Positions 50,900 through 62,800 of a DNA stretch of 64,000 bases are shown in pieces (within the stretch, counting starts at the first letter, position 1; every line of letters starts with the position of its first letter). This DNA is from Paracentrotus lividus (taxonomy: Eukaryota; Echinodermata; Echinoidea; Camarodonta; Echinidae), in the NCBI GenBank assembly GCA_940671915.1, contig CALNVZ010002100.1, positions 12,271,297-12,335,296 on the forward strand, given 5' to 3'. A program made the position numbers and the translations under genes. The notes beneath the pieces are model-generated. The model was given only the letters and a program-made list of their open reading frames with translations, was not told where the DNA came from and searched no databases.

Positions 50900-51155
50900 A
50901 TTACGGGTCGTGTGGCCTAGTGGTTGTGAGTTCGAATCCCAGCTTGGCCATTATCTCCACTTTAATTTTAAAAGGCCCAAGAGTAATTTCTGTCGTCAAT
51001 AAGGTCAGCCACTATGACTGATTAATTTAGATGTAAAATGGTTCCCATGTAATTGGTTATATATCAGCTTGGTGTTGATCAGCTTTGAAAGCTGCTTTCC
51101 TGGTTCCTGGCTACAGGAGTTACTTTAACAGAAACAGAATCAATAAAATTCATCC
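50900..51155 (+). mobile_element. tRNA-derived SINE
   Basis: An A-box-like GTGTGGCCTAGTGG and B box GAGTTCGAATCCC (50928-50940) lie only a few bases apart, so the tRNA head is shortened. The body ends AGCTTGGTGTTGATCAGC, GGTTCCTGGCTACAGGAG, TTACTTTAACAGAAACAG, AATCAATAAAATTC. The same tail is present as a fragment at 15470-15541, which supports a repeat family. Confidence 0.7.
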
Positions 51156-51327
51156 TTTTTCTGAAAAAAATACATGTAGTTCCACCTGTACCATGAGGAT
51201 AATTTTTTACCTGTCCCATGTTTTGCTAAAACTTAGTGTGTAGGCAGTATTTTTTATTTTAGTTCAGTATCACATGGCTTTGTTAAAGTGAAGATTGAAA
51301 TATTGTGTGATGCTATCATCAGGGTAA

Positions 51328-54300
51328 CAGGCCTTCAAGTCAGCTTGAATGAAAAAGTAGGAGAAAAGTAGGAGCAAAATTTTCCAAAAAGTAGGATAAA
51401 AGTAGGATTTAATCTTCCAAAAAGTAAGATAAAAGTAGGATTTAATCTTAAAAAGAAGGAGAAAAGTAGGATTTCATCTATATGACAAGGGCCGAATATA
51501 CACATATAAGACGCGAAAAACATACTTGTGACAGAATTTTCAGTCAAGTATAATATTTGTTTGGAAAGTTAGAGTAGTCTTTACAGGTTGCTCCTAAGAG
51601 TATTATATGTACCATCATTATGATCATTCCCTGTTTATGAATTGAAATCCCTATATGTCCTAATAACAGTTCTGGGATCGTATTGAAGCTGTGTCTGATG
51701 GTAGGATAAGTTCAATAAGGTACATATAGATTAAAAAATGCTCACAAAATTACATTCTCAATGATAACACCTGGGGGAAATGAATATACCCTATATGTAC
51801 ATTGCGCAGAGTATACAAGTTTGGCACCGTATCCTTTTTTAATAGATCCAGATCCATTATACTCAGAGTCAAGGCAGTACATCTACATGTATACCCCCTA
51901 CCCCCAACCTCAATGATGGAATACATACTAGATAAATGTTTTAGATGAAAGTCCCTACCTTTTATTTTAGATTGAATCTGAAATTATGCTTGAGGGATAC
52001 CCACTGCCTAAAAGGATATCAAACTGATGCTGTTACATGTAACAAACAGTGATCCAATGTATGACTATACTCTAATCAACATTTCTCTTTTTTTTTAAAG
52101 CATAAACAGACAGGACTTGCCTCTATCCATAAACATTTAATATCCAGAAGCTATTGAATACACTGCTAATGCCCTCAAAAAACCAGAGCTGCACTTTCAT
52201 CATGGGATCTTTCAATTTCCTTGTAATTTTTCTGTATCACTCATTTCTTTCCATGAGACTTTCCAGTCTTGCTTTCCTCAGTAGCCATGCAGAAATCTTG
52301 AACAAATTATTGATTGTCTGCTTAATGCATGCTATTCACTCTTTTCACAGTTAGGTTAAGGAGTGAGCCAGTAACTTTGTAAGTTGTACATGTATGTGTT
52401 GAAGGAAATTTATTTCATGGAGACCAAGATGCTACTGGGTTTCAGCAATCTTCCTTCCTGCAAGCGGATATCTTCAGATATTATAGAAGAGATCCAGAAC
52501 CACAGTCTGCTCATCACCATCTCCAAGCTAACGCACGAACTTTGGAGGCATTATAGACCATGTGTAGGTTAGAAAGGATGAATAGCACCATGCCAGTCAA
52601 TTCCATCTCAGCGAGATTTCAGTTTAAATAATTCCAGAATGTTTTGCTAAATTTGGTCCATCTGAGCCAAGATTGACAAGCTGTTTTAGTGGTAACTGGT
52701 AAACCTTTCTTCTACAATGCATCAGGAATTGCTTGTCCCAACTTTCTGTTCTTGTACATGGCAAAACATCAAAGCTTTGAGGTATCTCACATATATTTGA
52801 ATCATCTCTCGTAAACATTATTGGATTTAAACTGATTCTGGTTCTTTGCATTCCCAATCTCACCTGCTTTCATTAGCTGGGTCTAAGGCCATCAGAAACA
52901 AAAGAAAACTAGGACCTCGTAGAATCCATGGTTTAACTCATTGAGAAAGACATTGCATGAAATATTTTGGAGTGCCATTGCATAATGCAAAGCTGAGATA
53001 ACTTTAAATAACCTTCAATGAAAAGAGAATTTTGTTTTTAGATTATCACACTTTCTCAGGGGTGCTTGGCATCGAGCCACAGGTTCTATAATTATGTACA
53101 TGACTGAGGATGTTTTCTGTTCACTAGGTACATGTAGTACAAAGTGTTTATTTTTTAATTTCCAATAAATATTGCATTTGCAAGATCACCATGCTTCTTT
53201 CCGTTTGCATGCCTATGACTTGAAATAAACCTGAATTACCGACTCTGGATACCGTAGAAATTGTATACAGTCTCTGCCATTGGAGTTCAAGCTTGTAACC
53301 TAACATCATTTTCTTGGAATTTTTTTTTTTTAATTTGGAAAGAGGCATTGCATGTTTATTTATGGTGTAAAAAAGAGATGCGTCAATTGATAAAGTCCTA
53401 ATTCAATGGATCACTATTCTTTTTGCATTTGAAATCCATCAATATATACAGCATGTCCCACAAAAAAATGTTAATAATTTTAATGTTTGATTAAGGTATC
53501 ATGTATCATTAAAAACATAATACCAATTTTCTTAAACCTTCAACTTTTCTTTTTTTTTAAAAAGTATGTACCAGCAAGTTGTGGGCCCAAATTCTAAAAA
53601 AAAGAGGAATAAAATAAGAGTGAATGAAGACGTAATTGGACTACATACTTTATTCAATGTAATAACGAAACTTGGATTGAGAGGTTTTCTGATGAGTCCT
53701 GAAAGAAGGCTCATATTAATGTGTTTAATGGACCATATTGCATAAAATTTAGGCCAGTTGTATAAAATAAATACAAGTTTACGATTATAAAATGATATAC
53801 AATATGATTTGCTAATTTTCAAATTATACTCATTTAAAGTGCCATTTGTATTTTCTGTGGCACACGGTGTAGTAATTTGAAAAGTAAAAAGGAAAATAAT
53901 CACACTCCACAATCGTAGATTACTGCATGCATATGGATCTGGAACCAGTCAAAGGATGCAAACAATGCCAAAGCTGAGCTGGCACTCTAAACAATGTAAG
54001 GAGCATAAATTTCTCTCAGTTGCCATAATTGAATTTTTTTCAATCTACAATCTGAGCTCAGATCCCAACATCAGAAACAGCTTTAACATTAGGTGATTCC
54101 ATTCAATCTATCATAATGGTAGTTACAGTACTCTGTGTCTAATAAAAACCTGTAGAGACTCATACTCCAAACTTAAAATAGACTGAAAATTCTGTCTCCA
54201 GCTTTGTATTTTGCCTTTAATTTAAGTAGATCTTCAGTTCGTGTACATGTATCTCTCTGAACTAAAGACAAAATAACCTATATTTAACACATTTAATGCA

Positions 54301-54655
54301 CTTTCCCCTGTATTATGCTTATATGCACAGCTACTCATGTCATGATGCTGTGACTGGTTGTGCCATAATGTACAGGGAAAAAGTGGATAGGTTATGACTA
54401 GGGATGCTTCATGTACATGAGCAGACCCAAACATATCCCAAATATATTAATTCTAATAATAAAACAAGTGACAGGATTTTTGGTTTGATATCAAACCTAT
54501 GGCTAAGCCTACAATTTATTTTTTTTTCTTCACTTTTTCAAAAAAGTAGTTAAAAAGTAGGAAAAGTAGGAGATTTCAAAGAAAAAGTAGGATAAGTAGG
54601 AGGTTGACAAAAAAGTAGTGAAAAAGTAGGAAAAGTAGGAGCGCTTGAAGGCCTG
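51328..54655 (-). mobile_element. 3.3-kb hAT-superfamily transposon with decayed transposase
   Basis: The element begins CAGGCCTTCAAG and ends CTTGAAGGCCTG, and is flanked on both sides by GGGTAA (51322-51327 and 54656-54661). Subterminal AAAAAGTAGGAGAAAAGTAG repeats occupy both ends. On the minus strand, 52863 down to about 52624 reads QLPLKQLVNLGSDGPNLAK. Further along, in shifted frames, NLHMVYNASK and YLKISACRKEDC appear. These match the GSDGPNVN, CNLHVVHNA and YFKHSACRKED blocks of hAT-like transposases. Several stops and frame changes make it inactive. A 6-bp target duplication is short for hAT. Confidence 0.75.
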
Positions 54656-54661
54656 GGGTAA

Positions 54662-56876
54662 GGATTTCTTAATTACTTCAAAAAAATTATTTTAAACTAT
54701 AAGACGATGAGGTTTATATCCAGTTGGTCTGCTGTTTTAATATTAATGTAATATTCAGTACAGTCAACTCACATTACAACAGGGTGCTCAGGACCAAGTC
54801 TTTACCTCTTCAATGTATGTATGTTTGAAATAAAGACTGAAACAATCCACAAATCAAGTCACACTGTATGTACTGACATATTGACAAGTTGTAAAAAATA
54901 CAAAAACAAATTCCAATTCAATTTTCAACATTTAATCTCATATGAGGATATATGGAAGACACTGCAGTGCAAACAAACAGGCTATATTCAGAATAAAATT
55001 TCTTGACATTTCAGTGACATTAAAACGACTATGATTTTTCAATTTTCAAATAGCATACAATGGGTACAGGTAAGTACACTTTTCAATATTTCAGTTGCTA
55101 TTAAATACTACATTTGTCTTTCATCATGGTAGAACCAGGGAATTCTAGTTACAATTCCCTGGTAAAACTAATGACATTATTAATAACAGCACATTATTTT
55201 TGATCAAAAGACACTATTTTAACAGAAGAGGGATAATTTCTCATTTAAACAATTTGGAATGCATTAAAAATGTATATGAATACAAATATTATAGACTATT
55301 GCTCATTGTATTTCATTTGGTGAATCAATAAAAATAAATCTCTTTAATGTTTTAATATCTTTTAAAGAGGGCAGTGATATTTACACATACATATTTGAGC
55401 TTTATTTCCATATACATGTACCATGGCACTGATTGATAAATATTAATCAAGAGCTGAGGGATAAAACCCAAAGACAGTTTATGATTAGGATTCATGACGA
55501 TTGTCAAATATGGTTCAACAGAAGCATAATTACATTAAACATCAATGCTGTACAAATAAAAAATGTATTAACATACAATCATGTACACATGCATGAAGAA
55601 ATGATTAGTTTTGTAGTATATTGGGAGACATCTTATGTTTCAGCAATGATTGTGGTGGTGGAACCGCTTTGATAGATTGTCACATATTATGGAATATAAA
55701 TTGCAAAATGGTCATTTCAAACTTTTATCATCCATATTTAATATTATATTTCAGCCTAGATAGTCTACAAGAATAACAACCACTTACATGTGAAAACTGT
55801 AATTTCTTTGGATTCAACATTTGACATTAATTGATACAAATACAAAATGTAATTGTGATTGTTCAATCACATAATTCTACACAGATTATAGGTGACTTAT
55901 AATTGTCAGGACATTTATCTGACAAAAAGCCTTATTTTTTTTTTTTAATACAAATGAAGCATAATCAACTAAAAGAGACGGGTACTGCAAACAATAACAG
56001 GCTCATAAAAAGAATATAATGCAGTTTCCTAATTTGATTTTAACTAATATTTAAAATCTATACATACCCTGTGATAATGGAAATTGGTATATTAAATGAA
56101 GTTTCTCTTTTAACATAAATTTAGGAAATCAGGGGGCTATCTTTGTTACAACACGCTTTTCATCTATTATTTATAACCTATTGATTCTTACTATATATGC
56201 TTACAGTATAGCCTGAAATGTTGATAAAATACTGTTGTAATACTATAAATGCTGTTACTTTGGCATACAGATATTACATTTTTCTGTTGCATATTCACAT
56301 TTCGTTATATTCATGTTCCCACCCGGAAAACCTCGCTGCACATTATTGTTGGGTGCTAAAGTTTTCTGATTTGAAACTTGAAAACTGACCTGCAAAATTC
56401 ATTGAAATAAAACTACTCACGAAAATAACAGCTTATAGAGTAGTTCAATACTGATTGACTTCAAACCTATCATGTTCTAGGATGTGGAAGAACAGAAAAG
56501 ACCTATCCACTACTACAAGTCTTCCTGGCCTCCTCCATTCTGGTTTACAGTCCTTTTCAGGACTAAATGAAAAAAATTTTAAAAAAGACATCCTCTACTC
56601 TAATTTTTACTATCTATCTTGCTTCTCCACTTCTACTTTCCACCACTCTCCATATCCCCTACTATTTCAGCAGTTCTTTTTAGGACTAACCACATGATCA
56701 ACCATAAAACCCATCACAGTCTCCAAATACACCATGCAAGCTTCTAATATCAAATAACATCAGAATAGGAAGAATCATAAAAAAGAAGGCACATTGGACA
56801 TTAACTAAAAATACTTGACTTTATAAGAATATTGCCTGCAAGGTTCAGCCTTAAGATCGAGGCCTGCGATGGCCGT
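54662..56876. other. intergenic region between HAL copy B and UROC1
   Basis: This is unique-looking AT-rich sequence without recognisable exons. The part nearest 56877 would include the 3' UTR of UROC1 on the minus strand. No obvious polyadenylation site could be fixed. Confidence 0.5.
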
Positions 56877-59800
56877 CTAGTCCCCAAGTACCCGGTCCAA
56901 TAGTCCTTGGTCCTGGACCTCATGTGGGATAGTAACCTTGAGGTTAGGATCATCCTCCATGGCTCTGCAGATGGTGGCCTTGGCCTTACTGTTACCAGAC
57001 CAGCTCCTACGGGTCACCTGTCAACATCAAAGGACCGTTGTGATCGTTAATGAAATACTTTTATTTTAAATTTTGTAGTGCTGAAGAAATCAACAAATTT
57101 GTATATTTTTTATTGTACACATGAAAGCAAGACACCACAAACGCATCTTTGGGATTCATTAATTTTGCACTTATTACAGGGGAATAGTGTAACAATGAAC
57201 AAATTTGTTTGACAAAATGTTCATATTCTGTGATATTTTCAATAAATTATAGATTATCTATAATTTACTACATAAATTTCTACACTTTTGATGCACTGCA
57301 TCAGGCTACAAACTGACACAAATCAGATCCAGGTTTGAATCCCAGTCGTATCATTTTAATAGTTATGTGACAGGTCGGTCCCAGACCTAAATTTTCATAT
57401 CGTATTGATACATGCCTGTCAAAACCCGGTCAACAACCTTTGTATACATATGTAACACATGTTCGTTGGTATTTTGTCATTGCCAGTTAACTTGCATCTT
57501 CTGTACAAACCGCAATTAGGTTCAGAATTGCTAAATACCTAAATGGGGTTTATAAGCTAAGACTTACCCCGTTTGTCACGTCCCAACCAAGCATCTTTTT
57601 AGCTCTTCTGTCAGCCTCATTAGTCCCATCAAGGACCATTCCAAAGCCTCCATTAATAACCTCACCCCATCCTACACCACCTCCGTTGTGTATGGCGACC
57701 CATGTGGCCCCTCGGAAGGAATCACCAATCACATTCTGGATAGCCATGTCTGGAACAAAAGAACAAACTTACAATTAAAGAAGAGAAAAAAGTTTGATTT
57801 ACCTTTTAATTTACCTCACTGCTAGGAAAGATATTAAAAGTTTGTAGGTTAGCACCAAGGGGGAGCAGCAGCTCAAAGTTCTATTCAAAGGGAATTGTTA
57901 AAAAGGATTGATGCCTTACCAAAAGACACCAGTGCACGAACTTGATTTTGAACCTGGGGCCTTCCCTTTATAACCAATGATCTACAAAGCATCCTATAGT
58001 TAATCATTCAGAATAAACTTGTGTAATATTAGTCCACAAGCACAATTTAATATTTTTAAAAAAATATTGTTTAGGTGGAAACTACAGTAATCACTGTGTC
58101 GAACAAGGTAATAAATACTGAATGGGCACTTCTAAATTTCAAATTCTCTAATATAAAGCAGAGAAAATTTCCTCACATCCCCCTTGTCACTTTTCCCCTT
58201 AGAATTCATTATAAGATAAATGCTTTGATTTCTGACCTGCACAGAATGCCGAGCCATCATAGATGTTGGAGGTCTCTCTGAAGGGGCTATCTGTCCCGCT
58301 CACATCATGATGATCCCGACTGATGATAACTGGTCCCTTTAACTTGCCGAGACGCACCGCCTCGTTGAAGGCCAGTGCTATAGCAATGCGCCCTCGCTGG
58401 TCCGAGTATAGGATCCTGGCTTGAGAGCCTACCACCTGTTAATAAACCAGGCACATCAAATATGAACTAGTGGGGAAGGAAAGAGATGGAATTTTGACTT
58501 AATCACTACAACACTATAAGGTCTTTCCTCCAATAAATTGTCAATTGGTTTAAACCCATTTCGACTAATGCCCGTTTGATCTCATCTCGCAAGGTCTAAT
58601 TCCATTTTGTCTACATCCAGGTCATCTTATTACCTTTTGGTCTAATTGCAACTTCGCCTATTAACCATTTTGTCTAATTTCCACTTGGTTGATTCCTATA
58701 ACAAATGGTAAAAGACCAAATATTCATTTCAGAATTAGACAGATATACTATTAGACAATTTGCTATGAGACGAATCAGCAATTAGACCAAGTGAGAATTA
58801 GACAAGTACATATTAGGCCAATGGGAAATTAGACTAAATATTCATTTGGGAATGAGACAGACATGCTATTAGAGGAATTGGCAATAAGACCAAGTGATCA
58901 TTTGACCAAGTGAGAATTGGACAAAGTATGTCAATGGGAAATTAGACCAAATTGGTTGTGCCCAAGTGGTATTAAACAATCAGAGAATCGGACCATCTCC
59001 TGTTAGACCAAGTAAATGTAAACATCTCCTCCCAGTATTATTGTTTGAAGTAATTATATCATGGTAAAAATTTAATGGCCAATTGTTTGGGTGACTTAGT
59101 CAGTGTCAGTCTTATTAAGGTGACTGAGTCAGAGTCAGTCATGTTTGAGTGACTCAGTCAGAGCCAGTCTTGTTGGAGTGAGAGCCAAGCTTGTTGGAGA
59201 GACTTATTCAGAATCACAGTCAGTCTTGTTGGAGTGACTGAGTCAGAGTTGGTCTTGTTGGAGTGACTAAGTCAGAGTAATTCTTGTTGGAGTGATGGAG
59301 TCAGAGTCAGTCTTGTTGGAGTGACTAAGTCAGAGTAATTTTTGTTGAAGTGATGGAGTCAGAGTCAGTCTTGTTAGAGTGACTGAGTCAGAGTTAAATT
59401 CTGTTTTGTTCGAGTGACTTTAGTCAGAGTTAGTCTTCTTGGAGTGACCAAGTCAGAAATCAGTCTTGTTGGAGTGACTTAATAGTCAGAGTCAGTCTTG
59501 TTGAAGTGACTGAGTCAGAGTTAAATTCTGTTTTGTTGGAGTGACTTAGTCAAAGTTTAGAGTTAGTCTTGTTGAAGTGACTGAGCCAGAGTCTTGTTGG
59601 AGTGACTGAGCCAGACTTTAGAGTCAGTCTTGTTGGAGTAACTGAGGCATTACAAGTCCTTCTTGAAGCCTTTCATCATGAATGAACTTCAACTCACCAT
59701 CTGATGCTTCTCTGCCTCTTTGATCCAGCGGATGTTGTCCTGATACTGAAGCTCTGTAGACTCTGGCACTGTCAAAACAGAATTTATGGTAAAGATGTCA

Positions 59801-62800
59801 AAGGAGTGTAACAACATTACTCAGATAGTCTCAAATGTCTCAAATATAAAAAAAACAAACAAACAAACAAATAAACAAACAAACAAACTTAAAAAACAAT
59901 CCATGTAATCATCTAGTTTACAACAAACTCATGACTGACATCAACCTCACAGTTGATTGCAGTTGAATGAACTGGACTTTCAAATCATTTAGATACTGTA
60001 ATATTGAGCTCAATCGATTTGGGGCAAGTAAGGTTGATCTCAGTCCAGACTGCTAAAAAAAAAAAAAAAAAAAAAGCATGAGTACCTCCTGCGTTGATGA
60101 AGTCTTCCAAGACATTGGCAGCAATCTCATCGGTCATGGACAGGTCATTAGAGTCTCCAGAGGAACATACCCAACGGAATGGACCAAAGCCCAATGAGAA
60201 GATGTCACTAGGATTAGTCACAAAAATAAAAACGAAAAATTGATTATTATCAAGGTACATGTATTAACACCATAATTTCTAAGTAAGACATATATATAAC
60301 AGACATTGAAATGAATTTATGAATTCCCTATTCCGACAAAAACAAAAATAAATCTTCATTGATATTAAACAACACTGAACAACCCTAGGGCCTGAAATAT
60401 AAATTACTAATTGGATATGATCTAAAACACTACTATCATAGATTGTATCACTATTCTCACAGCTTACACTAAATACATCATCAAATCTGACAGACTATAA
60501 ACTCACCCCATGATGTCCTGAACATAAGAGGGATATTTGAATCTATTGCCTCCACAAGCACCTTGCGTCTCACTCTGCATGTCAGCTCCTACGAAGACAA
60601 ATGCAAAAGATATAGAGCTTAAACACAAAGGTTTGCAATTAATTGAAAATTTGAAATAACTACTCTGATTGGTTGCTGGTCAGTCTTTTGAAACAAAAGA
60701 GTGTGCAACAACGATCTTAATTGGCTGTTGCCATTTTGTGATTGATTGCAAACCCTTGTGTTACATGGCCTAGATAAATTGTTCTATTAAGCCTACAATA
60801 ACAGACATAAACTTATCATCAATATGCATCCTTTTTAAAATATTTTTTTAAAGACAAATTAAATTTTTATAAGTATTGAATTCAAGACTTCCAGACGATA
60901 AGATTATCAAGTTTAAGTCAAGGAGAAAAAAAAAGACAAATTTCTATAAAAACAAACAATGGTACAGGGAGGAGGTAATGTTCGGGTGGCAAAGCGAATA
61001 AAGAAAAATAGGAAAATAAAAATGCATGTAATTATTTATACATACCTGCCCGACTTGCTTCAAGGAGAAAAGCATTGCCATAGTCAAAGAAGTATAGTCC
61101 CACCGATGAGAGCTTATTGATGGCTGCAATTTGCCTGCGCAAACTAGATAAAGAGAAAGATACATATATAACATATATATATTGCGAATCAATTACGTTC
61201 GGTGAAAATTACAATGAAAAGTTCACAGACAACCAACATAATCTCAAAGATTTGAAATGCAACAGCCCTGTAAGCTGCAACAAAGTACATGTTTGCTTCT
61301 TTTTTTTTTTTTTTTGTTGTCTGTTCAGTAGCATTATTAGCTTTCTTTTCGACAGCATAAAGGGGGAAAATGAAGATATTACGGGAAGGGGTGTAAGAAT
61401 ATCATGAGGCTAAACTGATGATAATTTTTTTTTTCTCTTTTTTCTTTCAACCTTTACAGGTATATTTATTGATCGAAATCACGCTACATTTGAAATTTTA
61501 TATACATCAATGTATATCAGAAATATAACAAATTACACATATATATTAAACTCTTTGGGCAAATTAAACAAATTAGGTTTTCCATTTTTCACAAAATGCA
61601 CATTTTGAAAGAATCCAAAAACGAGCTCTCCGTATGATTGTGTATCCGTCGTCTCTCTCATACTCACAACAGCTCACTCATTTTGACCTCCTCTCTTTAT
61701 GTGAACGTAGAAAGGATCTCATCTTGAGTTTTTGACTTGGTCTCCTGAAGTCTCAAGAGACATGTTACCCCCAACGCGTCAATCTGTCTCACGACACAGT
61801 TCGACCCTACAAAATGCGCATCTTTTCGACTTACCGTAGAACGCAGAGATATAAAAACTCTACGATCCCTTATGTAACGGCCCTCCTGAATGCCTCTTTG
61901 TAATTGAACCATATAATATTTTGAACTATGTGATATACATGATGTATGTGCCACTGTTTATGCCATTGAACTCCTTTCAAACTATATGTTCCTGATTTTC
62001 TCTCTCTATCTCTTATTCTCTTGATTTAATTTCCATGTACATTGTTAATTCATGGTTCCTTTGGAATGTCTTGCAAGGTTCTGATGTTTTTACATTACAT
62101 GTTATTTTTTTTTAATATACATTTTTGGTTCATCTTGACCATCTCTATTACATGCAATTTATTTTGCATATCACTCAATTTTGCCAATTTACAAGTCTTT
62201 CTCACAACAGTCATAATGAAATATATACCCAAATATTTTTGTATCGTTTCCTGTATTATGTCGATGCAAACCGTAATTTTTCGGTCAATATATTCTCACC
62301 GTTCTATTTTTTTCTAATAGCTCAAATTTGATATTTTTCCCTTTACCTTTATTTTGAAGATTTCGATGTCCAAGTATATAAACCTTAAGTGCAATATTTT
62401 ATAGTTCTACTTATGTTCCTCATAATCTTGATAATTGTTAAATGGTTACATCTTGTTAATTCATAAATACTCATTTATTTTATGTATTTTCTTATATTTT
62501 GTAAACTTTGTATGTGTCAGTCTCCAGACTGTTTTTACAATGTCTTTTATGCAATAAACCGAATTGAATTGAATTGAATGAATTGAATTATATCCAAATG
62601 TATCTTAATTTCTTTCAGAAAGATCCACCATAATCTGGTTTTCCTTTCATCTTGACTACTTTCATAAACTGATGATGATACTCAGATTTATGAAGCACCT
62701 TTCCCATTAGGTACAAAGCACTGATTACTCCCTTGGAGAAATTCATAAGGGATAGCAGTTGCGTGTGTTTCTACCAACATGGTTTCTACCATTGGAGACA

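Noticed and set aside
50905-50955. tRNA gene
   Set aside because: The A and B boxes are too close for a full tRNA and the downstream body matches another repeat fragment at 15470.
53532-53912. 126-codon minus-strand frame
   Set aside because: It lies within the hAT element but has AT-rich, biased composition and no motif I can place. Kept only as part of the element.
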